A model generated the notes under the pieces. The model searched no databases and was not told the DNA's origin. It saw only the letters and a list, made by a program, of their open reading frames with translations. A stretch of 64,000 nucleotides of DNA from positions 20,990 through 84,989 of the forward strand of contig DATKUB010000063.1 of assembly GCA_035530875.1 (NCBI GenBank), in the 5' to 3' direction. Of the stretch, positions 26,150 through 33,691 are shown piece by piece. Each line of letters starts with the position of its first letter. The first letter of the stretch is position 1. A program made the translations under genes and the position numbers. The DNA is from JANXYY01 sp035530875. GTDB lineage: Bacteria > Actinomycetota > Actinomycetes > Nanopelagicales > Nanopelagicaceae.

Positions 26150-26239
26150 TGGCGGTGGCGGTGGGATTTGAACCCACGGTGGAGTTCCCCCCACACACGC
26201 TTTCGAGGCGTGCTCCTTAGGCCGCTCGGACACGCCACC
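26150..26239 (-). tRNA. tRNA-Ser (anticodon CGA)
   Basis: Read on the minus strand, acceptor GGTGGCG pairs with CGCCACC, followed by discriminator G and an encoded CCA. The anticodon stem CACGC/GCGTG holds the loop CTCGAAA with anticodon CGA, reading UCG. A long variable arm (GGGGGGAACTCC) and the T-arm GGGTTCAAATCCC mark a class II serine tRNA. Length is 90 with CCA. Confidence 0.97.
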
Positions 26240-26287
26240 GTCGGTAAAGATACCGGAGGCCGGCGCAATCTCGTTAGCCGTACCATC

Positions 26288-26327
26288 TGCCGAGCGGCGG
26301 CTCCGCTCCCTTGAGCGGCGGCTTACC
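26288..26327. repeat. Degenerate 21-bp repeat array, two units
   Basis: Two diverged copies of the GAGCGGCGGC-type unit found at four other sites in the window. The array ends at the base before the tadA stop codon (26328-26330) and separates tadA from tRNA-Ser. It is the most diverged array, so probably the oldest. Confidence 0.75.
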
Positions 26328-26795
26328 TCACTGAGAACGTTGCTGGATGAAAAAATCCCGCAGGATCTGCCCGCACTCTTCCTCGCGAACACCACTGATT
26401 ACCTCGGGCCGGTGGTTAAGGCGCCGATCCCGCAAGATGTCAAAGAGAGATCCAGCGGCGCCAGCCTTCGGATCCCAGGCGCCGAACACCACCCGCGAAA
26501 GACGAGACAAGACGATGGCACCTGCACACATGACGCACGGCTCGAGCGTCACAATCAGAGTGGCGTTGTCCAAACGCCAGGTGCCAAGCCGTTCCGCCGC
26601 CCAGCGAATCGCAAGCACTTCAGCGTGCGCAGTCGGATCGTGTTGTGCTTCCCGCATGTTTGCCGCTTGTGCAATTACGTTGCCGCTCTCGTCAATAATG
26701 ACGGCGCCAACCGGGACATCAGCCGACGTACTAGCCGCAAATGCAGCAAGCGCTAACGCCTGCTGCATTGCAGAATCATAAATTTCAAAATCCAC
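26328..26795 (-). CDS. tadA: tRNA(adenine-34) deaminase TadA
   Basis: Converts A34 to inosine in tRNA-Arg(ACG). The 155-residue protein has the zinc-deaminase signature: HAEVLAIRWA near residue 57 with catalytic Glu, and PCVMCAGAI near residues 86-94 with the two Cys ligands. It starts with GTG three bases after the stop of the upstream gene, whose family is named for this association. The C-terminal REEECGQILRDFFIQQR helix is usual. Confidence 0.96.
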   Translation of the reverse strand: MDFEIYDSAMQQALALAAFAASTSADVPVGAVIIDESGNVIAQAANMREAQHDPTAHAEVLAIRWAAERLGTWRLDNATLIVTLEPCVMCAGAIVLSRLSRVVFGAWDPKAGAAGSLFDILRDRRLNHRPEVISGVREEECGQILRDFFIQQRSQ

Positions 26796-26798
26796 GAA

Positions 26799-27287
26799 CT
26801 AGTCGGCCACCGTATCCAGCGCCTCAGAAAACTCATCGCCAAAACCAAGGCGATGCGCAATGGCTTCTAGTTGCTCGTCAGGGTAAAGCTCCAAGTCATC
26901 ACAGATGGCGCCTAGTTCCATGGGCTCTAAACCAAGGTCGGCGAAGATCGAAAGGTCGCCTGCTGGCTGCTGCTCATCGTCTTCGTCTGGCATCGGCATG
27001 CCAAGTTGTTCGAGCACCTGGCCGGCGAGCGCCCATTCGGTAGCGGCGGTGACATCGCTAAGTACTAAGCGGACGTCGTGACCGAGAACTCTTATGAGAA
27101 TGAAGAAATCCTCCGAAACCGAAAGCAATGCAGTTGCACCACCATTAGTCGGCTGAGCCTGAAGCACATCTACTAAGGAACTTAGATCGTTGGCAATCGA
27201 GAGCGGAAGGGCGACAACTTGCCAACGCCCATCCTCATGCCAGGCGGCGATCGCAAAATCAGCCGGCGAAATAACAGATTGGGTCAC
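26799..27287 (-). CDS. tRNA adenosine deaminase-associated protein
   Basis: Member of an actinobacterial family found next to tadA (I believe TIGR03941), with no established biochemical role. The GTG at 27287 follows AGGGGGTG by 7 bases and gives 162 residues; the longer frame to 27419 overlaps the upp promoter region and is rejected. Visible features are an N-terminal strand-rich part (FAIAAWHEDGRWQVVALPL), a middle SEDFFILIRVLGHDVRLVLS, and an acidic C-terminus with PDEDDEQQ and LGLEPMELGAICDDLELYPD. It is probably a partner or regulator of TadA. Confidence 0.85.
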   Translation of the reverse strand: MTQSVISPADFAIAAWHEDGRWQVVALPLSIANDLSSLVDVLQAQPTNGGATALLSVSEDFFILIRVLGHDVRLVLSDVTAATEWALAGQVLEQLGMPMPDEDDEQQPAGDLSIFADLGLEPMELGAICDDLELYPDEQLEAIAHRLGFGDEFSEALDTVAD

Positions 27288-27426
27288 TTCGCACCCCCTC
27301 GTACGAACGGTGCCCGAGGGCAGGTCGGGCAATTCCATCCAGCTTGAGAGCCGGTAAAAGCCATACTGACAGACGGCGCAGAAAAGTGGGAGTGCCGAGG
27401 GGTGTGAAAGATGACGCAATCCAACC

Positions 27427-27432
27427 TAGGCT
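27427..27432 (+). promoter_or_regulatory. -10 element of a probable leaderless upp promoter
   Basis: TAGGCT ends six bases before the upp GTG, so transcription should begin at or next to the start codon. No ribosome site is present. The same TANNNT-N6-start layout occurs at three other genes in the window. Confidence 0.5.
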
Positions 27433-27438
27433 GTCCTC

Positions 27439-28077
27439 GTGCGCATACATGTTGCTGACCATCCGTTGATCTCCCACAAGCTCACCGCCCTGCGCGATGA
27501 GCGAACCGACTCGCCTACCTTCCGTCGCTTGGCCGATGAATTGGTGACGCTACTGGCCTACGAGGCCACCCGAGACGTCCGAGTCACGCCAGTTCAAATT
27601 CGAACTCCGGTTGGCCCAACTACCGGGGTCAAGTTGGCCTCCCCCCGACCGCTGGTCGTGCCGATCCTGCGTGCGGGCCTGGGCATGCTCGAGGGAATGA
27701 CTCGCCTGATGCCAACAGCTGAGGTCGGTTTCCTCGGCATGATTCGTGACGAAACCACCCTTCAAGCCTCTACCTATGCAACCCGCCTGCCGGACGATCT
27801 CTCCGGACGACAGTGCTACATCCTTGATCCAATGCTGGCCACCGGCGGAACGCTAATCGCCGCCTGCAACTTCTTAATTGAGCGCGGAGCCACCGAAATC
27901 ACGGCGATCTGCTTACTCGCCGCCCCGGAAGGCGTGACCGCACTTCGCGAAGCATTTGAGCAGAGTTCGGTACCAATTACCGTCGTGACCGGTGCCATGG
28001 ACGAACGGCTCAACGAGCATGGCTACATAGTCCCCGGCCTGGGTGATGCGGGAGATCGCCTGTACGGCGTCGTCTGA
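27439..28077 (+). CDS. upp: Uracil phosphoribosyltransferase
   Basis: Pyrimidine salvage enzyme making UMP from uracil and PRPP. The 212-residue protein has the family start HPLISHKLTALRDERTDSPT, the PRPP loop YILDPMLATGGTLIAA near residues 127-142, and the uracil-binding C-terminus IVPGLGDAGDRLYG. It starts with GTG and is probably leaderless. It diverges from the tadA pair, and the first base of a 21-bp repeat array follows its stop codon directly. Confidence 0.97.
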   Translation: MRIHVADHPLISHKLTALRDERTDSPTFRRLADELVTLLAYEATRDVRVTPVQIRTPVGPTTGVKLASPRPLVVPILRAGLGMLEGMTRLMPTAEVGFLGMIRDETTLQASTYATRLPDDLSGRQCYILDPMLATGGTLIAACNFLIERGATEITAICLLAAPEGVTALREAFEQSSVPITVVTGAMDERLNEHGYIVPGLGDAGDRLYGVV

Positions 28078-28203
28078 GGCGAGCCGCCGCTCACGGGAGG
28101 CGAGCCGCCGCTCACGGGAGGCGAGCCGCCGCTCACGGGAGGCGAGCCGCCGCTCACGGGAGGCGAGCCGCCGCTCACGGGAGCGGAGCCGCCGCTCACC
28201 GGA
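28078..28203. repeat. 21-bp tandem repeat array, six units
   Basis: Five identical 21-bp units with core GAGCCGCCGCTCAC and one diverged sixth unit. It begins at the base after the upp stop codon. Each unit can form a short GAGC-CGCC-GCTC hairpin. The unit is a multiple of three, so false repeated-peptide frames run through it. Confidence 0.95.
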
Positions 28204-28243
28204 GGGGTAGTCAGACCGGGTTTAGGTAGTACAAACTCGGTCT

Positions 28244-29017
28244 ATGCCAATTGTCAGTGTCCTCAGCCTCAAAGGCGGCGTCGGCAAAACCTCGGTCGTT
28301 CTCGGCCTTGCCGGCGCGGCGACCATCAAGGGATTAGCCACCCTGGTGATCGATCTCGACCCACAGGGAAATGCCACTTCGATTCTGGCAACCCACAGAC
28401 CCAGCGCCACGGCAGCCGACGTGCTAGCCCACCCAACCCTGGCCACACTTCACGAGGCGCTGACGCCTTGTGCCTGGGAAGTCGCCCCGGGCGAAGTCGA
28501 CGTCGTGCCGTCATCGCCAGATCTAATTGGCCATGACGCCTTCCGTAGCGACGCCACCTTCCATCCGCGACTCGCAAAGGCGCTGAGCAAACTGGAAGGC
28601 TACGACCTCGTGCTCATCGATTGCCCGCCATCCCTCGGTGCGCTTACACGAGACGCACTCGCCGCCAGTGATCTAGCGCTCGTGGTTTCGACTCCTTCTT
28701 ATTTCGGATTGCAAGGAGCCGAACGCGCCGCAAAAGAAATTGAAGAGATCAGAAAACATCACAACTCAAAGTTGAAATTAGTTGGCGTTCTCCCCAACCG
28801 GGTGCGAAGCATTGCCGATGAACATGATTTCAGAATCAAAGAATTAGGCGACTTATTTGGGCGACAGGTCCTTCGGCCTTCGATACCCGAACGCATCGCC
28901 TTCCAACAGGCGGAGGGTTTTGGCAAGCCCGTCCAAACACTGCACACGACGGGCTCTCGCGAGGTGAGCGCCATATTCGACAAACATTTGAACCATCTTT
29001 TGAGAGCCGCAAGATGA
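28244..29017 (+). CDS. ParA/Soj-type ATPase
   Basis: Deviant-Walker ATPase of 257 residues. KGGVGKTS at residues 10-17 is the ParA-type Walker A with the signature Lys, VIDLDPQGNAT follows near 35-45, and LVLIDCPPSLG is the switch II region. No parB gene or centromere-like repeat lies nearby, so this is more likely an orphan positioning ATPase than the chromosome-segregation ParA. The downstream membrane-protein gene overlaps its stop by 4 bp and is a candidate partner. Confidence 0.88.
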   Translation: MPIVSVLSLKGGVGKTSVVLGLAGAATIKGLATLVIDLDPQGNATSILATHRPSATAADVLAHPTLATLHEALTPCAWEVAPGEVDVVPSSPDLIGHDAFRSDATFHPRLAKALSKLEGYDLVLIDCPPSLGALTRDALAASDLALVVSTPSYFGLQGAERAAKEIEEIRKHHNSKLKLVGVLPNRVRSIADEHDFRIKELGDLFGRQVLRPSIPERIAFQQAEGFGKPVQTLHTTGSREVSAIFDKHLNHLLRAAR

Positions 29018-29922
29018 TCTTTTTTAAAGACCGACGGAAACTCAGAGTCGTATTCGGATTCTTAACCTCGATTCTTCTCTTCCTAGTTGTTCTGTTGGCT
29101 GGGCCCATCATGAGCGTTGAAAATAGTGATTCCGCGCAGAAGCTGGTGCCTACCCTGCTCAACAATGCAGATGTAAGGACCCAGGTATCAAATAAGATCG
29201 TTGACCAACTCGCCAGCGGCAACGCGAAAGACCGAATAGTTAAAAGTATTAGGGCTAAGCGACCACAATTCGTAAACGCGATATCGAATGCACTATTGGA
29301 ACCAGCAACGATTACTGAACTACAAAATGACGTAATACTCGGCTACACCTTCCTAACGACTCACGAATCCACAATCACCATTCAAGTGAAGCCTCTTTTC
29401 GCGACGCTGATGGCGGCGATGAGCAAGGTCGATCCAATTTTTGGGATCGCCAAATTGGTCCTTAAGGACGTTCAGCCAATCACTATTACTCGAAGCCAAG
29501 ACATGCCGAAGGTTGGTACGTACCTTTCATACGCTCAAAATGGCTATGTCGCGCTGGTTCTGCTCTTTGCGATCTCGCTCTATTTTTATGTGCGGTTTTG
29601 CTCAAGTGCAAAGCGAGCCCTCAGGGCCATCGGAATTCGCGTCTTTGTTGTAGGCGCGCTTTCAATAGCCCAGTTTTTTATCATCGCGATAATTGCTTCG
29701 AAATTCGCCGACCAAGCATCCGATCCCCTGGTGCAAACAGTTGTCCCGGTTGCAGCTCGGACGCTGTTTTCGTATTACCAGTCAATCGGAATTGCGCTTG
29801 CGGTCGGCGGAGCCGCCGCCATTCTCATCTCGACGCGAATGGAATCTCGTGGGTCAAAAATTGGAGTCGAATCCGCTTCGAATTATTCGGAGGATTTCCA
29901 CGAACTCGACTTAAGTATCTAA
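29014..29922 (+). CDS. Membrane protein of unknown function
   Basis: A 302-residue protein with a basic start, one membrane helix near residues 12-32, a soluble domain of some 140 residues outside the membrane (NNADVRTQVSNKIVDQLASG, then VKPLFATLMAAMSKVDPIFG), and three C-terminal helices near 178-195, 207-230 and 255-272. I do not recognise the family. It is coupled to the ParA-like ATPase by a 4-bp overlap, which suggests the ATPase positions or regulates it. Its stop overlaps the end of the convergent aminotransferase gene by 4 bp. Confidence 0.75.
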   Translation: MIFFKDRRKLRVVFGFLTSILLFLVVLLAGPIMSVENSDSAQKLVPTLLNNADVRTQVSNKIVDQLASGNAKDRIVKSIRAKRPQFVNAISNALLEPATITELQNDVILGYTFLTTHESTITIQVKPLFATLMAAMSKVDPIFGIAKLVLKDVQPITITRSQDMPKVGTYLSYAQNGYVALVLLFAISLYFYVRFCSSAKRALRAIGIRVFVVGALSIAQFFIIAIIASKFADQASDPLVQTVVPVAARTLFSYYQSIGIALAVGGAAAILISTRMESRGSKIGVESASNYSEDFHELDLSI

Positions 29923-31271
29923 GCCCCGACGTAGTACTTATCGATTTCGCCAAAGGCCTCATCGAGAATAGCCAGACCAGCTTTGGCTTCCGACTCCGAC
30001 ACATTGCACGGTGGGACCACGTGGAGACGATTGAAATTTGCAAATGGCATCAGTCCGCGAGACTTGCAGGCGGCTGCTAATTCACTCATCGCCGGCGATG
30101 TTCCCGCATAGGGGGCGAGCATCTCCCTGGTGGCTCGATCCGAAACTAGATCAAGTGCCCAGAAGACACCGAGCCCGCGAACTTCGCCGATCACCTTGTG
30201 CTTGTCCGCGAGTTCGCGAAGCCCTGGTCCCAGGATGTTCTCGCCGATGTCACGGGAATTTTCGACAATCTTCTCTTCAGTCATTACATCGATGGTCGCA
30301 ACCGCGGCAGCGCAGGCGAGCGGATGCCCGGAATAGGTTAGGCCGCCTGGGAAAACGCGCTTATCGAAGGTAGCCGCGATCTCGTCGGAGATGACCACGC
30401 CGCCGAGTGGGACGTAACCGGAGTTGACGCCTTTTGCGAAGACGATCAGATCAGGTTCGGCCGTCCAGTTCTGAAATGCAAACCACGATCCGGTGCGACC
30501 GAAGCCGGCCATAACTTCGTCGGCGATCCATAGGATTCCGTACTTGTCACAGAGAGCCCGGACGCCTTCAAGGTATCCAGGTGGCGGTACCAAGATCCCA
30601 GCCGTTCCGATTACGGTCTCCATCAAGATTGCCGCGATTGTTGACGGTCCTTCAAAAGTGATGACCTGCTCAAGGTGTTCTAATGCACGCGCACATTCCT
30701 CGGCCTCTGATTTGGCCCAGAACGCCGAGCGGTAAAGGTATGGGCCAAAGAAATGAACATGTCCGTGCGCGTATTCATTGGGCCAGCGACGCGGATCACC
30801 GGTTGCATTGATCGCGGCGCCGGTGTTCCCGTGGTACGAGCGATAGTGAGAAAGGACCTTGGTGCGACCAGTGTGCAACCGCGCCATCCGAATCGCATTC
30901 TCGACGGCATCGGCGCCGCCGTTTGTGAAGAAGACCTTATTAAATTTTGCGCCAGCGCGTTCGGTAATCCGTTTGGCTGCTTCGCCTCTGGCCTCGTTGG
31001 CATGTTGCGGTGCCACAACCGTAAGCAGTGCGGCCTGCGCTTGAATAGCGGCGACTACCTTCGGGTGTTGGAACCCAATATTGGTGAACACCAGTTGAGA
31101 GGTGAAATCCAGAAACCGGTTGCCGTCGAAATCCCAGAAATAGGATCCGGCGCCGCCCGCGACGGCAAGGGGCGTCAATGCTCCTTGCGCGGACCAAGAG
31201 TGGAAGATGTTGGCTCGGTCAAGATCAAAGACCTCTTGGCCGTGGACTGGGTCAGCTTTAAATGGGCTCAT
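29919..31271 (-). CDS. Class III aminotransferase (omega-transaminase type)
   Basis: PLP-dependent aminotransferase of 450 residues. The ATG at 31271 (MSPFKADP) gives the normal length; the frame open to 31439 adds unrelated residues. It has the substrate/cofactor segments FTNGGADAVENAIRMA and YRSYHGNTGA, the PLP Asp in ILWIADEVMAGFGRTG (near residue 243), and the Schiff-base Lys in DLIVFAKGVNSGYVPLG (near 272). The sequence type is that of taurine- or beta-alanine-pyruvate and related omega-aminotransferases; substrate is not decidable. It is divergent from malic enzyme. Confidence 0.9.
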   Translation of the reverse strand: MSPFKADPVHGQEVFDLDRANIFHSWSAQGALTPLAVAGGAGSYFWDFDGNRFLDFTSQLVFTNIGFQHPKVVAAIQAQAALLTVVAPQHANEARGEAAKRITERAGAKFNKVFFTNGGADAVENAIRMARLHTGRTKVLSHYRSYHGNTGAAINATGDPRRWPNEYAHGHVHFFGPYLYRSAFWAKSEAEECARALEHLEQVITFEGPSTIAAILMETVIGTAGILVPPPGYLEGVRALCDKYGILWIADEVMAGFGRTGSWFAFQNWTAEPDLIVFAKGVNSGYVPLGGVVISDEIAATFDKRVFPGGLTYSGHPLACAAAVATIDVMTEEKIVENSRDIGENILGPGLRELADKHKVIGEVRGLGVFWALDLVSDRATREMLAPYAGTSPAMSELAAACKSRGLMPFANFNRLHVVPPCNVSESEAKAGLAILDEAFGEIDKYYVGA

Positions 31272-31472
31272 GCCTAGAATCCAACCACTTGTTTGGCGTT
31301 CTTTCGGTAATTCTGCGACCGCCCATGTGAGACCCGTCTCATTTGGCTCTGAGGTCTCTTGCCTGTTTGCTGCGACGCTAGGGTCTAAGTACGCTGCCGA
31401 TACCCGAAGGCGACGCCGCAGGTGGTACTCGTAGTCCAAAGCGTCGATGCTCCATCATGAGATGAGGAAACC

Positions 31473-32861
31473 GTGGCTTCAACTAGTCCAGGCTATGCAA
31501 TCACTATCCGCGTCGAAGGACCCGGGAACGCCCACGCAAGTTCAGGAATCACCGCGGCAGTCGCGGCAGCCGGAGCAAACCTAACGGCTCTGGATGTTGT
31601 TGAATCGCTTAATGACCGAGTGGTTATCGACGTCACCTGCGACACCGTGGATGCGGATCATGCTAAGACGGTCACCGCGGCGATTGAAGCGCTCCCAAGC
31701 ATGCACGTCCGCAAAGTCAGCGACCGCACTTTTCTTCTTCACCTCGGCGGCAAGCTTGAGGTCATCTCGAAGGTCCCGCTGAAAACTCGCGACGATCTTT
31801 CACGCGCTTACACCCCAGGCGTAGCCCGAATCTGCCTGGCGATAGCTGAAGACAAGAGCGATGCGCGGCGTCTTACCATTAAACGGAACACGGTCGCGGT
31901 TGTTACCGATGGTTCGGCAGTTCTTGGCCTTGGCAATATCGGACCAGAGGCTGCTCTTCCGGTCATGGAGGGAAAAGCTGCACTATTTAAGCGTTTTGCA
32001 GACATCGACGCCTGGCCAGTCTGCCTTGATACCCAGGACGTCGACGAAATTGTCAGGACAGTGCAGATCCTCGCCCCCGTTTATGGCGGCATCAACCTTG
32101 AAGACATTTCGGCTCCTCGTTGCTTTGAAGTAGAGGCGCGCCTTCGAGAATTGCTAGACATCCCGGTCTTCCACGATGACCAGCACGGAACTGCCATCGT
32201 CGTTCTGGCGGCGCTTACCAATGCACTTAAGTGCGTGAAGAAGCAACTTTCCGACGTTCGTATCGTGATCAATGGGGTTGGTGCGGCAGGAACAGCGATC
32301 ACTCGCCTCCTAGTGCTAGCTGGGGCTCGGCACATCATCGGATTCGACCGAACGGGAGCCATCCACGCGGGCCGAACTGCTTCCAATGAGATGCGCGAGT
32401 GGTTCATGGCGAACACAAACCAAGAGGGATTCACTGGAACGCTCGATGAGGCAATGAAGGGCGCGGATATTTTCATTGGCGTAAGCGCCCCAAACGTCCT
32501 CTCCGAGGCTGCTGTCGCCGCGATGGCCCCAGATGGCATCGTCTTTGCACTGGCGAACCCGGACCCAGAGATCGACCCGCAGATCGCCCAGAAATACGTA
32601 CGAATTATTGCCACTGGTCGAAGCGACTATCCAAACCAGATCAACAACGTGCTTGCCTTCCCCGGACTTTTCCGAGGGCTGCTCGATGCTGGCGCAAGGA
32701 AGATCACCGACGAACTGCTGGTAGCGGCCGCCCATGCGATCGCCTCATGCGTCGCCGACAATATGATCAACGAGAGCTACATCGTGCCAAGCGTCTTTGA
32801 CCCCAATGTTGCCAGCACGGTTGCGGCAGCAGTTCGTAAGGTCGCCGAAGACCAACGCTAA
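31473..32861 (+). CDS. Malic enzyme with N-terminal ACT domain
   Basis: Oxidative decarboxylation of malate to pyruvate, linking the TCA cycle to pyruvate supply. The 462-residue protein starts with GTG after GAGGAAACC. Residues about 6-85 form an ACT-like regulatory domain (ITIRVEGPGNAHASSGITAA), then the malic-enzyme core with YTPGVARICLAI, TDGSAVLGLGNIGPEAALPV, VFHDDQHGTAIVVLAALTNA, and the NAD(P) loop INGVGAAGTAITRLL. An ACT domain fused to a short malic enzyme suggests feedback control by an amino acid, which is inference. A 21-bp repeat array follows its stop by 5 bases. Confidence 0.95.
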   Translation: MASTSPGYAITIRVEGPGNAHASSGITAAVAAAGANLTALDVVESLNDRVVIDVTCDTVDADHAKTVTAAIEALPSMHVRKVSDRTFLLHLGGKLEVISKVPLKTRDDLSRAYTPGVARICLAIAEDKSDARRLTIKRNTVAVVTDGSAVLGLGNIGPEAALPVMEGKAALFKRFADIDAWPVCLDTQDVDEIVRTVQILAPVYGGINLEDISAPRCFEVEARLRELLDIPVFHDDQHGTAIVVLAALTNALKCVKKQLSDVRIVINGVGAAGTAITRLLVLAGARHIIGFDRTGAIHAGRTASNEMREWFMANTNQEGFTGTLDEAMKGADIFIGVSAPNVLSEAAVAAMAPDGIVFALANPDPEIDPQIAQKYVRIIATGRSDYPNQINNVLAFPGLFRGLLDAGARKITDELLVAAAHAIASCVADNMINESYIVPSVFDPNVASTVAAAVRKVAEDQR

Positions 32862-32866
32862 TTTTT

Positions 32867-32950
32867 TCCCGTGAGCGGCGGCTTGCCTCCCGTGAGCGGC
32901 GGCTTGCCTCCCGTGAGCGGCGGCTTGCCTCCCGTGAGCGGCGGCTTGCC
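32867..32950. repeat. 21-bp tandem repeat array, four units
   Basis: Four units with core GTGAGCGGCGGCTTGCC, the reverse complement of the upp-side unit with one C-to-T change. The array starts 5 bases after the malic-enzyme stop codon, behind a run of six T residues. Confidence 0.95.
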
Positions 32951-33029
32951 TCCGAACTGGTGTCTCGGGCGGCGACCCCACGCAATGAAGATCGCGATGA
33001 AGATATTGATGAAGATATTGAGCAGAAGG

Positions 33030-33058
33030 AAAACGCTGGGAGCCCTCAGGACTCCCAG
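33030..33058 (-). terminator. Terminator of the ctaC-ctaD-ctaE operon
   Basis: On the minus strand CTGGGAG and CTCCCAG pair as a 7-bp stem with a 9-base loop, followed by CGTTTT. It lies 25-53 bases after the ctaE stop codon. Confidence 0.6.
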
Positions 33059-33082
33059 GAACGGGCGCCTATTGTTCGCTCT

Positions 33083-33691
33083 CTAGGTCGTAAAAAGCGT
33101 CGTCACGGAGACCATGACGGAAGCAAGGGCAATCCAAGCCCACCAGAGCCCAACGATGGAGACGTGCCAGTAGTCGTCCTTGGTGTACCGGCCTTTTCGC
33201 GACCGATTGAACATGCCAAGACCTAGGAAGATTGTGATGCCAAGGTGGAAGCAGTTTGCTCCCGCCAACAGAATCATCGCTGAGGCATAACCACCGGTAG
33301 TGGTTTGGAATGGGAAGTTGGACCACTGCCAAATCTGGGCCGCTAGGTCCACCACGATAAGCAGAAGCGCCAAGCCCATTCCAGTAACCAGGCCCGAATG
33401 ATTTCCCTTACGAACGGCCGCAAAGCCACTTCGATAAGCGACGACACTGAGAATCGCAAAGAGCGTTACCACCCAGCCCTGCCAGTTTTTTGCGGCTTCG
33501 CTGTGGGCCGGGATCCAATGCCCGGTGGTGTTGAGGGCGCGTAGGTAGAAGTAGGAGAAAATCAGACTCAGCACGAAGACGAAGTCGGCGAGGATCAGGA
33601 ATGAGACGCCCATTTTGTCGCGACGCCCGATCGTCTCCGGGCTTTCGAAGTGTCCGTGTGATTCGGCCGGTGCATGCATGGTCGTTGTCAT
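33083..33691 (-). CDS. ctaE: Cytochrome c oxidase subunit III
   Basis: Five-helix membrane subunit of the aa3-type oxidase. The 202-residue protein has GVSFLILADFVFVLSLIFSY near residue 28, the heme-copper subunit III pattern in GANCFHLGITIFLGLGMF, and a final helix WIALASVMVSVTTLF. Its ATG overlaps the ctaD stop (ATGA). Length is typical of actinobacterial subunit III. Confidence 0.95.
   Translation of the reverse strand: MTTTMHAPAESHGHFESPETIGRRDKMGVSFLILADFVFVLSLIFSYFYLRALNTTGHWIPAHSEAAKNWQGWVVTLFAILSVVAYRSGFAAVRKGNHSGLVTGMGLALLLIVVDLAAQIWQWSNFPFQTTTGGYASAMILLAGANCFHLGITIFLGLGMFNRSRKGRYTKDDYWHVSIVGLWWAWIALASVMVSVTTLFTT

Noticed and set aside
28078..28203. Tandem arrays as a possible CRISPR
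   Set aside because: Units abut with no unique spacers and there are no cas genes in the window.
32081..32614. 177-codon minus-strand frame
   Set aside because: Antisense to malic enzyme with no ribosome site or recognisable product.
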